Notes under the pieces: generated by a model
What the model saw: the letters and a program-made list of their open reading frames with translations, nothing else
Databases searched by the model: none
What the model was told of the DNA's origin: nothing
Assembly (NCBI GenBank): GCA_965200465.1
Contig: OZ241358.1
Location: 3,844,001-3,908,000 of the forward strand
DNA: 64,000 bases
Source of the DNA: Azophilus sp965200465
GTDB taxonomy: Bacteria; Pseudomonadota; Gammaproteobacteria; Pseudomonadales; Azotimanducaceae
Direction of reading: 5' to 3'
In this document: positions 52,434-60,898 of the stretch, piece after piece
Numbering within the stretch: position 1 is the stretch's first letter
Layout of the letters: each line of letters starts with the position of its first letter
Made by a program: the position numbers and the translations under genes

Positions 52434-52949
52434 CTATCCACCGCCGGCCGCCCGCGCATGGAGATAGCCGATCAAGCCGCCGGCCGCCAGCATCTCTCGG
52501 TCCGCCGCCGCCAACGGCGCCATCGGCAGCTGGGCGCCTTGGGTCAGATTGCGCACGAGGCCGGCCGACCAATCGACTTCAAGCCGGTCCCAGCGGCGCA
52601 CCGCCGCAAGAATTCCCGGACAGGCCGCCTGCGGAAACCCCATGGCGATTTCACCGCGCCAGTAGCCCGGCGCAAAGCTCTCCGCCACCACCCCGGCCAC
52701 CCCTAGGCGGCGCATGGCGATCATGGGCGGATAGTGCGGGTGCCCGTAGCCGAAGTTGTGGTTGCCCACCAGCAGGTCGCCGGGCCGCACCTTGGACTGA
52801 AAGTCCGGGTCGTAGGCGTTCATGGCCAGGGCGGCCAGCTGGTCCGGATCCTGAATCTTGATGTTCTTGACGCCGACGATCTGATCGACGTCGAAATCGA
52901 CTGCATCGAAAATCCAGGCCACGCGGCCGTTCAGGTTCGCCAAGGCCAC
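52434..52949 (-). CDS. Aconitase-family hydratase small subunit (LeuD-like)
   Basis: 171 residues. Swivelling-domain motifs: NGRVAWIFDAVDFDVDQIVG, a LLVGNHNFGYGHPHYPPM loop (the family's GxNFGxGSSREH, here altered) and GVAGVVAESFAPGYWRGEIAMGFP. The loop differs from leucine-pathway LeuD (PHYPP in place of SSREHA), pointing to a related hydratase. Start is GTG at 52949. The large-subunit gene ends 165 bases upstream; a repeat element now lies in that gap. Confidence 0.8.
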   Translation of the reverse strand: MALANLNGRVAWIFDAVDFDVDQIVGVKNIKIQDPDQLAALAMNAYDPDFQSKVRPGDLLVGNHNFGYGHPHYPPMIAMRRLGVAGVVAESFAPGYWRGEIAMGFPQAACPGILAAVRRWDRLEVDWSAGLVRNLTQGAQLPMAPLAAADREMLAAGGLIGYLHARAAGGG

Positions 52950-52978
52950 GTTACGGACTGCTTGGGGTCATCTCAAAG

Positions 52979-53034
52979 CCCTGCACGGGGCGTCTTGCAA
53001 CGCACTGCAACGATTCCCTAAGAGGGGATTGGGG
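52979..53034. mobile_element. MITE-like element, copy C, right end only
   Basis: 56 bases matching the right part of copy A: CTGCACGG, CTTGCAACGC-CTGCAACGATTCC and a final GGGGATTGGGG. The left end and internal region are missing. It separates the large- and small-subunit genes of the LeuCD-like enzyme. No matching flank was found for the missing side. Confidence 0.65.
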
Positions 53035-53114
53035 AGTCCTGTGCGGGCCGCTTGTGGAAAGCACTTCGGGGCGGCGGTTCGCCTCGTTGCTCCGGCTTGG
53101 GGTCATGGCGTCCG

Positions 53115-54377
53115 CTACGCCTGCAAGTAGGGCCTGGGATCGGTGATTTCGCCGGTTACGGCGGCCGCCGCCACCGCCGCGGCGTTGACGATGTAGATCT
53201 CCGAATCCGGGCTGCCCATGCGCCCGCGCACGTTCAGAGTGCCGGTGGAGACGGCGCGTTGCCCGGCGGTCATCACCCCGGCGCGTCCGTAGCAGTAGTC
53301 GCAGGAGGGCGAGGCCACATAGGCGCCGGCGGCGATGAGGTCCGTAAGGTAGCCGCGCTTGGACGCCTCCTCCATGATGCCTTGGCTGGTGGGCACCACA
53401 TGCAGTTGAAAGCCCGGCTTGACCCGACGCCCGCGCAGCACCTTGGCGGCGATTTCCAGGTCCTCCAAGCGGCCCGACGCGCAGGAGCCGAGGTAGCCCA
53501 CCTGCACCTCCTTGCCGGCATGGTCGGCGAGGTTCTGGGTGTTCCGGGGGCTTGGCGGCGCCACCACCACCGGCGCCAGGGCGGCAACGTCGATTTCATG
53601 CACCGCCGCGTAGCTGGCGTCCGCGTCCGAATAAACCGGCTCCAAGTCCAGCCGCGCCCTCTCCTTGGCGACCGGCAAGGTCTGGTCGTCGGGATTCATG
53701 ATGGCGGTGACGGCGCCGGTGAACATGGCCAGGCAATTGATGGTCTGGCGCCCGTCTATGGAGATGCCCTGCAGGCCCTCGCCGCCGATTTCCAGCACCT
53801 GAAAGCGGCAGGCGGCGGGGCCGAGCTCGCGCACGATGTGGTGGAAGACATCCCGGGCCATTACCCCGGCGCTTAGCGCACCGCGCAGATTGACCCTAGT
53901 GGTGGCCGGCACCTGCATCTGAATGCGCTCCTGCACGAACGCCTCCAGCAGTTGCTTGCGGATGCCGATGGCCAGTGCGCCAAAGGTGCCCATCTGCGAA
54001 ACATGGCCGTCAAAATGCACCACGAAGGCGCCCGGCGTGGCGTAGCCCAACTCCGAAGCCACATGGTGGCCGATGCCCAAGCGCTCATAGACCGGAACGC
54101 CGTTCTTCCTGCCCCAGTCCCGGGTGTTCTGGTGCAGGTCCTCCTCTTCGGGGCTGACCGCCGGCACCATGTGGTCGATGAACAGCGCAAAGCGCTCCGG
54201 CTCCGCCACCTTGTCGATGCCGAAGTCCTCCTGCATCTGCTTGAAGATGAGGTTGGTGTAGCCCGGAAAGTCGTAGGCGATCACGAAATCCGGCTTCGCC
54301 TGAATGTCGTCCCCCGCCTTGACGGACGCCCGGCCGGACACCCGAGCCAGAATTTTCTCCGCAATGGTCGAACCCAT
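53115..54377 (-). CDS. Aconitase-family hydratase large subunit (LeuC-like)
   Basis: 420 residues. 4Fe-4S cysteines are visible in YLGSCASGRLEDLEIAA and in SPSCDYCYGRAG (a CxxC). Other family blocks include AEKILARVSGRASVKAGD, IDHMVPAVSPEEEDLHQ, FGALAIGIRKQL and NVRGRMGSPDSEIYIVN. It is a two-subunit hydratase of the isopropylmalate/dimethylmaleate/homoaconitate type. The ATG at 54377 (MGSTIAEKI) gives a family-like start. Followed after 165 bases by the LeuD-like gene, then the lyase, in the same direction. Confidence 0.84.
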   Translation of the reverse strand: MGSTIAEKILARVSGRASVKAGDDIQAKPDFVIAYDFPGYTNLIFKQMQEDFGIDKVAEPERFALFIDHMVPAVSPEEEDLHQNTRDWGRKNGVPVYERLGIGHHVASELGYATPGAFVVHFDGHVSQMGTFGALAIGIRKQLLEAFVQERIQMQVPATTRVNLRGALSAGVMARDVFHHIVRELGPAACRFQVLEIGGEGLQGISIDGRQTINCLAMFTGAVTAIMNPDDQTLPVAKERARLDLEPVYSDADASYAAVHEIDVAALAPVVVAPPSPRNTQNLADHAGKEVQVGYLGSCASGRLEDLEIAAKVLRGRRVKPGFQLHVVPTSQGIMEEASKRGYLTDLIAAGAYVASPSCDYCYGRAGVMTAGQRAVSTGTLNVRGRMGSPDSEIYIVNAAAVAAAAVTGEITDPRPYLQA

Positions 54378-54678
54378 GCGCTTTCCTCCCCAAGGCAAAA
54401 ACTGCTGAACGCCGCCGCGTCAACCGCCCCCGCCATTGACGGCCCGCATGGTAGGGGCTTAGGCCGGTAGGCGTCAATACGGATTCCCTTGCTTATTACT
54501 TCAATCTCCATTATGCCCTCGCTGTTCGCGCCCGCGATAGGCTAGAATGGCGCCTTGCGCCCTTGGCTTGACCACCAAGCACGGCTTGTTTGCCTGTGCG
54601 TAGGCGTTTCGACGTCACTCCAGCCAAGGCGCACCCTTCAACTAGGAGTGCGGACCAATGAGCAAAAGCGAACAGATC
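54378..54678. other. Region between LeuC-like gene and the G tract
   Basis: Holds the divergent upstream region of the LeuC-like gene. On the plus strand an AGGAG at about 54644, 9 bases before ATG 54658, starts a short frame MSKSEQI leading straight into the G tract. A good -10-like hexamer TAGAAT is at 54543, but no convincing -35 partner was found. No other gene seen. Confidence 0.45.
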
Positions 54679-54696
54679 GGGGGGGGGGGGGGGGGG
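54679..54696. repeat. Homopolymeric G tract, 18 nt
   Basis: Eighteen consecutive G residues, directly after the codons for MSKSEQI. With 18 Gs the frame from ATG 54658 ends at a TAG soon after (at about 54760). With 17 or 20 Gs it would run into the longer frame that ends at 54871. It therefore sits where a frameshift would switch a small peptide on or off. Confidence 0.9.
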
Positions 54697-54703
54697 TACG
54701 GAA

Positions 54704-54871
54704 ATGACGCCCCACACGGAACCGAAGCCGTTGGGCAAGCGGCCTTGGCGCAAGCCTAGGGTGTACCTGGTGGATTTCGCACAGACCGAAGCCAATGGTG
54801 TAAAAAGGGGCCCTCTCGGCAACGAAGGTGCCGATCCGAGTTCCTTTGCATATGACCCGAACATTTCCTAG
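54704..54871 (+). CDS. Short peptide ORF (55 aa) downstream of the G tract
   Basis: No family recognised. From ATG 54704 it reads MTPHTEPKPLGKRPWRKPRV then YLVDFAQTEANGVKRGPLGN and EGADPSSFAYDPNIS before TAG. The part after KRPWRKP looks coding, with good codon balance, unlike the opposite frames. A charged leader-like start (W-x-KP-x-V) with a small, polar C-terminal end recalls RiPP precursor peptides, but no maturation enzymes are nearby. ATG 54704 lacks a ribosome site; the good one belongs to ATG 54658 in another frame. Uncertain. Confidence 0.4.
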   Translation: MTPHTEPKPLGKRPWRKPRVYLVDFAQTEANGVKRGPLGNEGADPSSFAYDPNIS

Positions 54872-54934
54872 TGCGCCTATGCGGGGCCGGTGCCTGTTGG
54901 TCAACTCCCTTCGTGCCTGGATAGGGGTTGGGTT

Positions 54935-56113
54935 CTAGTCCGCAGGGGCGTCGCTTTTCCCGCGCTTCGGGCCGCGCCCCGAAGGGCTGGCCTGGTCCAG
55001 AACGTGCTGCATCAGAGAGGGGATGCCGGCGCTCCAGACAATCGGCGGCAATTGCCCCGGCGGGCACCAGATGTAGCCTAGCCGGTTCAACTCCTCGCGG
55101 GCCGCCAGCCGGGCGGATGCGTCCATGCCGATGGCGGCGAAAGCGGCGTCGATGTCCTGGTCGCTGGCGGTGGCGTCCATGCCGGCTCGGAACACCGGCG
55201 CCAGCGCCGCCGCCGCCGGCAGCAACCCGTCCGCCTCCAGTTCCCGAAACCGGCGTTGATGGTATTCCGCCACCCGCTTGGCGACGGCGGGGAGGGCCGC
55301 GGCGGCATGTGCGGCGGTCAGCCGCGTCTCCCCCGTGGCTTGGCGCTGGTTCCAGAGGGCCTCGCCCCAAAGCTGGATGAAGTAGGCGTAGCGCTGGCTG
55401 TGCTCGACCGCCGAGTCGAGGGCATCCGCGTCTATGCTGACGCCATGCACGGCGAGTGGCTCCACTATCGCCTCTGCGGCCGCGGCGCTGTTCAAGCGGC
55501 CGATGCCGAGCAAGCCGTTGCCCAAGCGGTCCCAAAAGGATGCGTTCATTTTGCCAAGATGCGTCGGCAGCCCCGGCGTGCCGGCCAGCGCCAGCAGGAA
55601 CGGCGCCTTGGCGCGCACCTGCTGGCTGGCGTTCAGCAGGAGTTGACCCACTTCAAGGTCCAGAACATGCGCTTCGTCGAGCAGCACCGCGAAAGGGCGG
55701 CGGCGGCATCTTGCGATCAACCGCCGCGACAAGCTCTGCGGCGTTCCGACCGCCGCCCATTCCGCCGAGGCCAGCGCCGCAACGCCGACCTTGCGGGGGA
55801 GCAGCTTGGCAATGCCAGTTGGCGGCGCCAATTCAGCCAGCAGCGCCGAGCGATCCGAGATGTCGGCAGCGGCAATCGCCGCCACATCCACCTTGGTTGC
55901 GCTCTTGCGGCAGGTGTGCTCGAACCAGTTCAGCAGCGCCGTCTTGCCTGTGCCGTGCGGCCCGACCAACACCAAGTCGTGCGGCGGGGACCCGCCGCCA
56001 GCCAAGTCCGCAAGACACAGCGACAACACCGCCTGTTCCTGCTCGCGGCCGGCAAGGGCTGGCGGAGCGGCGCCCGTACCCGGAGTGAGCAACCTTTTTT
56101 CCGTTGCCCTCAT
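54935..56113 (-). CDS. AAA+ ATPase (AAA_16/ORC-like), function unknown
   Basis: 392 residues. Walker A GPHGTGKTALLNWF, Walker B AVLLDEAHVLDL, sensor-1 LLALAGTPGLPTHL, and a C-terminal helical/winged part with QRYAYFIQLWGEALW and FRELEADGLLPAA. This is the STAND/ORC-like group often annotated as AAA_16 ATPases. There is no other domain and no obvious partner; the neighbours are a glycolate oxidase operon and the LeuCD-like cluster. The ATG at 56113 is chosen because the Walker A lies 50 residues on; an upstream frame to 56293 shows no homology. Confidence 0.72.
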   Translation of the reverse strand: MRATEKRLLTPGTGAAPPALAGREQEQAVLSLCLADLAGGGSPPHDLVLVGPHGTGKTALLNWFEHTCRKSATKVDVAAIAAADISDRSALLAELAPPTGIAKLLPRKVGVAALASAEWAAVGTPQSLSRRLIARCRRRPFAVLLDEAHVLDLEVGQLLLNASQQVRAKAPFLLALAGTPGLPTHLGKMNASFWDRLGNGLLGIGRLNSAAAAEAIVEPLAVHGVSIDADALDSAVEHSQRYAYFIQLWGEALWNQRQATGETRLTAAHAAAALPAVAKRVAEYHQRRFRELEADGLLPAAAALAPVFRAGMDATASDQDIDAAFAAIGMDASARLAAREELNRLGYIWCPPGQLPPIVWSAGIPSLMQHVLDQASPSGRGPKRGKSDAPAD

Positions 56114-56385
56114 GCCGGCAGTGTATGCCGGCGGCCCCAACATCGGCAAGGCGTTCCAACTGGAGAGTTGCGCTGTCGTGTCACTGGGCGAAAAGTGCCG
56201 CTTTTCCGTCCGTTTCCCACTGCATCCCGACACCCCGCAAACCCGCATTCCTTTGCTGAAAAGCGGGGTAAAAAAATTTCGCGATGCCCACAAGCCCTTG
56301 TGGAATGCGAGTTCTGGAACAGCGCAACTCTCTCAACTGGGCTTTCCCACCGCTGTCCTTGCCTGGCTCCGCTTAAGCCGTCAAT

Positions 56386-56445
56386 GACGCAATTGAGAAA
56401 ATCATCGTCACCGGCTCGCGCATTCGTCGGGCTCCATTGGACAAG
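56386..56445 (+). pseudogene. Remnant of a TonB-dependent receptor N-terminus
   Basis: The frame reads DAIEKIIVTGSRIRRAPLDK, the TonB-box/plug-entry sequence typical of TonB-dependent receptors ((I/V)EE(I/V)xVTGSRIxRxxL), followed by unrelated residues. There is no plug or barrel beyond it; the 35-bp element copy D and glcD follow. Likely a gene fragment left by deletion. Confidence 0.5.
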
Positions 56446-56489
56446 CAGGCGGTTTGGCGCCGTTGCAAAAGCCGGCCCGGTCGTTTAGT

Positions 56490-56524
56490 CCCCACTCCCC
56501 GCTTACCTTATCCGGGGATTGGGG
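56490..56524. mobile_element. MITE-like element, copy D: 35-bp palindromic remnant
   Basis: Only the two end repeats remain: CCCCACTCCCCGCTTA, then CC, then TTATCCGGGGATTGGGG. The arms are inverted copies of each other and match the ends of copies A and B. An internal deletion would produce this. It lies 51 bases before the glcD start and so within its likely leader. Confidence 0.65.
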
Positions 56525-56575
56525 ACCGTGCGTCGCTTGGTGAAATTTTTGAGGCGTTGGTGTCATACTGCACCC

Positions 56576-58030
56576 ATGCACGAAGCCGAGGTTCTTGAAC
56601 AGTTGCGCGGCGCCCTGCGCGTCGGCGCCTTGATTACCGAGCCGGCGGCCATGCGCCCCTATGAGGCGGACGGTCTGACGGCGCTGCGGGAGATGCCTTG
56701 GGCGGTGGCGCTTCCGGCCACGGCGGACGAAGTGCGCGCCGTGCTGCGCATTTGCCGCCAACATCTGCTGCCCCTGGTGCCCCGGGGCGCCGGCACCGGG
56801 CTTTCCGGCGGGGCGCGGCCGGTGCGCGGCGGCTTGGTGCTGGGGCTGTCCAAGCTCAACCGCATTCTCGAAGTCGATGTGGAGAACTGCGTCGCCCGCG
56901 TGCAGCCGGGGGTGCGCAACCTAGCCATCAGCGAGGCGGTGGCGGAGCACGGCCTTTACTACGCGCCGGATCCCTCATCGCAGTTGGCGTGCAGCATCGG
57001 CGGCAACGTGGCGGAGAACTCCGGCGGCGTGCATTGCCTGAAGTACGGGCTGACGGTGCACAATGTCCTGGGCCTCAAGGTGGAGACCATCGAGGGCCGC
57101 GCCTTGGAGCTTGGCGGCAAGGGCTTCGACTATCCCGGCTACGATCTTCTGGCCTTGCTCTGCGGCAGCGAAGGCATGCTGGGCGTGGTCACCGAAGTGA
57201 CCGTGCGCCTGCTGCCGCAACCGCCGGAGAAGGTGGTGCTGCTGGCCGCCTTCCACAGCTTGGAGGCGGCCGCGGGGTTGGTGGCGCGGATGATCGGTGC
57301 AGGCGTCATTCCCGCTGGGCTTGAGATGATGGATGCCCTGACCATTCAGGCGGCGGAGGATTTTGTCGGCGCTGGCTATCCGCGGGACGCCGCCGCCATC
57401 CTGTTGTGCGAACTGGACGGCGAGGGCGACGAAGTCGCCGCCCAACGGCGCTATGCGCTGCGCCTGTTCGACGAGGCCGGCGCCTACGAGGTGCAGCAGG
57501 CGGAAACGGCGGAGCAGCAGGAGCGCCTATGGCGGGGCCGCAAGGCCGCCTTTCCCGCCGTGGGGCGCATCTCGCCGGACTACTACTGCATGGACGGCAC
57601 CATTCCCCGGGCGGCGCTGGTTGCCGTGCTCGGCGGCATCTCCGAGCTTGCCCAACGCTTTGGCTTAAGGGTGGGCAATGTCTTCCATGCGGGGGACGGC
57701 AACCTGCATCCGCTGATTCTCTACGACGCCAACCAAGAAGGGCAGTTGCAGGCGGCGGAAGCCTTGGGCGGCGAAATCCTGAAGCTGTGCGTCGAGGCCG
57801 GCGGCACGGTGACTGGCGAGCACGGCGTGGGCGCGGAGAAGCTGAACCAGATGTGCGTGCAGTTCGGGCCGGATGAGTTGGCGCAGTTCGAGCGGGTGAA
57901 GGAGGCGTTCGACCCCAAGCGCCTGCTCAACCCCGGCAAGGCCATCCCCACCTTAAGCCGCTGCTCCGAAATCGGCGGCATGCACGTCCACCGCGGTGCG
58001 CTGCCCTTCCCGAAGATGGAGCGATTCTGA
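56576..58030 (+). CDS. glcD: Glycolate oxidase subunit GlcD (FAD-linked oxidase)
   Basis: 484 residues. FAD-binding region LVPRGAGTGLSGGARP, SSQLACSIGGNVAENSGGVHCLKYG, and the C-terminal VFHAGDGNLHPLILYD and GGTVTGEHGVGAEKL. The FAD-binding subunit of the D-lactate/glycolate oxidase complex, converting glycolate to glyoxylate. The ATG at 56576 agrees with family length. It lies just after the short element remnant. Followed by GlcE and GlcF in the same direction. Confidence 0.93.
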   Translation: MHEAEVLEQLRGALRVGALITEPAAMRPYEADGLTALREMPWAVALPATADEVRAVLRICRQHLLPLVPRGAGTGLSGGARPVRGGLVLGLSKLNRILEVDVENCVARVQPGVRNLAISEAVAEHGLYYAPDPSSQLACSIGGNVAENSGGVHCLKYGLTVHNVLGLKVETIEGRALELGGKGFDYPGYDLLALLCGSEGMLGVVTEVTVRLLPQPPEKVVLLAAFHSLEAAAGLVARMIGAGVIPAGLEMMDALTIQAAEDFVGAGYPRDAAAILLCELDGEGDEVAAQRRYALRLFDEAGAYEVQQAETAEQQERLWRGRKAAFPAVGRISPDYYCMDGTIPRAALVAVLGGISELAQRFGLRVGNVFHAGDGNLHPLILYDANQEGQLQAAEALGGEILKLCVEAGGTVTGEHGVGAEKLNQMCVQFGPDELAQFERVKEAFDPKRLLNPGKAIPTLSRCSEIGGMHVHRGALPFPKMERF

Positions 58031-58183
58031 AGACAGCTCCCGAACGGGGCTCCCCCACCGCTTTCCGAAAGGACGAATGCATTGACCTGCAAAGAGTTGA
58101 ACGGGGAATTCAAGACCCCCCGCGGACACGAACTGCGCTTGCCGCGCCCCTTGGCGCAAGGCGCGGGCTAGGAGCGTTGCGCA

Positions 58184-59314
58184 GTGCCGGATGACGCCTC
58201 GGACGGGTTGGTGGACGCGGTGCGCTGCGCCGGCGATGAAGGGCGCAAGCTGTTGGTGGTGGGGTCCGGCAGCAAGCTGGGGAAGACGCCGGCGGCACAC
58301 TCCGCTTCGGGTTCTTCAAGGTCCGGGCCAGCTGGTGGGGTGGAAGCTCCGGACGGGGCGCAAACGCTCTCCGTGGTTGCCCATGCCGGCGTCATCGACT
58401 ATCGCCCGGAGGAGTTGGTGTTGACCGCTCGAAGCGGCACGGCGCTTCGGGAGATCGATGCGCTGTTGGGGCGGCATCGCCAGCACTTGCCCTTTGAGCC
58501 GCCCATGATCGATGGCGGCGGCACTCTCGGCGGCGCCGTCGCCGCCGGCTGGTCCGGCCCGGGCCGCCCTTGGCGCGGTTCCCTGCGGGACGCCGTGCTC
58601 GGCGTCGAAATGGTCAACGGCTTGGGCCGGCGCCTGCGCTTCGGCGGCCAGGTGATGAAGAACGTGGCGGGCTACGACCTGTCCCGCCTGCAGGCGGGCG
58701 CTTGGGGCACCTTGGGGATTTTGCTCAACGTCAGCGTGCGTCTTGCGCCGCGCCCCCCTGTGGAGAAAAACTGCCGTTTGGAGTGCGGCGCCGGCGAGGC
58801 GCTCGGCTGGATGCGCGCCTGGGTGCGCACCTTTTCGCCGATTTCCGGCGCTTGCCACCAAGAAGGCGTTTTGCACGTTCGGTTGTCTGGGCCGGAGCAA
58901 GCGGTGGCGGCGGCGGCGCAGCGTATCGGCGGCGAAGTGTCCTCCGATGTGGTTTTTTGGAGCAAGCTGCGGGACCAGGCGCTGCCCTTTTTTCGGCAGT
59001 GCGGCGAGGATGCGTCCAGGCTCTGGCGAATCGACTGCCCGCCGGCGGCCAAGCCGCCCAGCGGCCCTTGCCTGATGGACTGGGCCGGGGGCCGCCGTTG
59101 GTGGCGCACGGACCTGCCGCCGCAGGCGGTTCAGGCCTACGCCGCGGAAGTCGGCGGCGTCGCCTCCCCGGCCGGCGGCGCACTGCACGTCCATAGTCCC
59201 ATGACGGCCCGCCTCAAGCAGGCGTTCGACCCCAAGGGAGTGTTGAATCCGCATTTGCCGCAAGCGTTCGGCCAAGAGCGGGAGGATGCGCCGCTGGGAC
59301 AGGGTGCAGCCTAG
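58184..59314 (+). CDS. glcE: Glycolate oxidase subunit GlcE
   Basis: 376 residues. PCMH-type FAD-binding domain: LLVVGSGSKLGKT, VDYRPEE-like ELVLTARSGTALREIDALL, and IDGGGTLGGAVAAGWSGPGRPW; the C terminus has TARLKQAFDPKGVLNPHLP. GlcE is the second FAD-type subunit of glycolate oxidase. Start is GTG at 58184, ~150 bases after glcD. Family is shorter than GlcD, as expected. Spacing to glcF is 76 bases. Confidence 0.9.
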   Translation: MPDDASDGLVDAVRCAGDEGRKLLVVGSGSKLGKTPAAHSASGSSRSGPAGGVEAPDGAQTLSVVAHAGVIDYRPEELVLTARSGTALREIDALLGRHRQHLPFEPPMIDGGGTLGGAVAAGWSGPGRPWRGSLRDAVLGVEMVNGLGRRLRFGGQVMKNVAGYDLSRLQAGAWGTLGILLNVSVRLAPRPPVEKNCRLECGAGEALGWMRAWVRTFSPISGACHQEGVLHVRLSGPEQAVAAAAQRIGGEVSSDVVFWSKLRDQALPFFRQCGEDASRLWRIDCPPAAKPPSGPCLMDWAGGRRWWRTDLPPQAVQAYAAEVGGVASPAGGALHVHSPMTARLKQAFDPKGVLNPHLPQAFGQEREDAPLGQGAA

Positions 59315-59390
59315 TGCTGCGCACTCTTGCGGCGCCCGCCGGCAAGCCCTTGCGTGAGGGCGGCGCTCGGAGCGCTGGCGCGGAGTGATT

Positions 59391-60713
59391 ATGGAGACCA
59401 AGTTCACCAAAGAGGACTTGGCTAGGCCGCCGCTCCGCCGCGCCAACGAGATTCTGCGCCGGTGCGTGCATTGCGGCCTGTGCAACGCCACCTGTCCAAC
59501 CTACCAGGTCTTGGGCGACGAACTGGACGGCCCTCGGGGGCGCATCTACCTTATCAAGTCCCTGCTGGAGGACCCGAATCCCAGCCGCGCCGCCGTGGCG
59601 CAGACCCACTTGGACCGCTGCCTGACCTGCCGCGCCTGCGAAACCACCTGCCCGGCCGGAGTGGCCTACGGTGAACTGCTGGAAATAGGCCGGGACGTTG
59701 CGCATGAGCGAGCCAAGCGCGGGCTGTGGCGGAGATTGCTGCGCGGCTGGTTGGGCCGGGTGGTGCCCAGCATCCGCTGGTTTCCCCGTTGGGCGGCCTT
59801 GGGCCGTTGCCTGCGCTGGGCCTTGCCGAACCGCCTGGCGGCGGCCTTGCCCAAACCCTCCGCGGCCCCCAAGAGGCCCGCCAAGCGGCCTCCGCCCGAT
59901 GGCGAAAACGCCGAACGATTGGAGTGCAGAGTGCTGCTGCTGCAAGGCTGCGTGCAGCGCCAAGCCACCCCGGAGGTCAACGCCGCGGCCGTTCGCTTTT
60001 TCAACAGCCAAGGCGTGGAGACGGTTTGCGCCGCAGGGGAGGGTTGCTGCGGCGGCCTCAACCTGCACCTAGGCCAAGCATCGCGGGCGCGCCAAGCGAT
60101 GCGGCGCAATCTGGACGCTTTGGGGCCATTGCTCGACCGGGTTGAGTGGGTGGTCTCCACAGCCAGCGGCTGCGGCGTGACGGTGAAGGACTACGGTCGC
60201 CTGCTGGCCGATGATCCGAAATATGCGGCCAAGGCCTCGCGGTTGGCGGCGATGACGCGGGATTTGGCGGAAGTGGCGGCGGAGCTTGTCGGCGACGGCG
60301 CATCAGGGTTCGCCTCGTTGCGCAAGAAGCCGCCGAGCGCTGCCCAGCAAGACGCCGCCGCCGAGCGGGATGAGCCTTCCGAAACTCGGCCGCGTCCGCC
60401 GCAAAAGGTGGCTTGGCATCCTCCCTGCACCCTGCAGCACGGCCAGCGGATCAGCGGCTTGGTGGAGGGATTGTTGGCCGCCGCCGGCTACGAGTTGGCA
60501 CCCGTGCGGGATGCGCATCTGTGCTGCGGTTCCGCCGGAACCTACTCGCTGCTGCAGCCGGAGATGGCGGAGCGGCTGCGGCGCAACAAGCTGGCCAGCC
60601 TGACCGCCGATCAACCGGACCTCATCGCCACCGCCAACGTCGGCTGCCAAATGCACTTGGCCGCCGTCGCCGACCGCCCGGTGCTGCATTGGATTGAACT
60701 GCTCGGCGGCTGA
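59391..60713 (+). CDS. glcF: Glycolate oxidase iron-sulfur subunit GlcF
   Basis: 440 residues. Two 4Fe-4S ferredoxin-type motifs: CVHCGLCNATCP (Cys25, 28, 31, 35) and CLTCRACETTCP (Cys77, 80, 83, 87). The C-terminal half has the CCG-domain cysteine motifs GEGCCGGLNLHLG and HLCCGSAGTYSLLQPEMA. It passes electrons from GlcDE to the quinone pool. A low-complexity Pro/Ala/Arg stretch around residues 150-170 and another near 305-325 are additions. ATG 59391 is preferred to a GTG two codons before. Confidence 0.92.
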   Translation: METKFTKEDLARPPLRRANEILRRCVHCGLCNATCPTYQVLGDELDGPRGRIYLIKSLLEDPNPSRAAVAQTHLDRCLTCRACETTCPAGVAYGELLEIGRDVAHERAKRGLWRRLLRGWLGRVVPSIRWFPRWAALGRCLRWALPNRLAAALPKPSAAPKRPAKRPPPDGENAERLECRVLLLQGCVQRQATPEVNAAAVRFFNSQGVETVCAAGEGCCGGLNLHLGQASRARQAMRRNLDALGPLLDRVEWVVSTASGCGVTVKDYGRLLADDPKYAAKASRLAAMTRDLAEVAAELVGDGASGFASLRKKPPSAAQQDAAAERDEPSETRPRPPQKVAWHPPCTLQHGQRISGLVEGLLAAAGYELAPVRDAHLCCGSAGTYSLLQPEMAERLRRNKLASLTADQPDLIATANVGCQMHLAAVADRPVLHWIELLGG

Positions 60714-60898
60714 AAGGCCCGCTGTGCAGGGCCACTTGCCTGCCGGGCTTTGTGTGGAAGCGCACTTCCAGTAGAAACCCTAGTCCCCTAATAAGGCTTC
60801 AGCGTTTGGCGCTTGGCGCCTTTTCGCGGCGGTTTGAGTTGCTGCGGGAGTTTGGCGCGGCTCGGGGACTGGGTTTTGGCGCTCCTTGGCCAAGGGAG
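60714..60898. other. 185-bp gap between convergent glcF and iscS
   Basis: No gene. It includes TAGTCCCCTAATAAGGC, which resembles the element-family end (CCCCxxTAAGG) but is too short to assign. Both operons converge here, so terminators are expected; no clear hairpin with a T run was seen. Confidence 0.4.
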
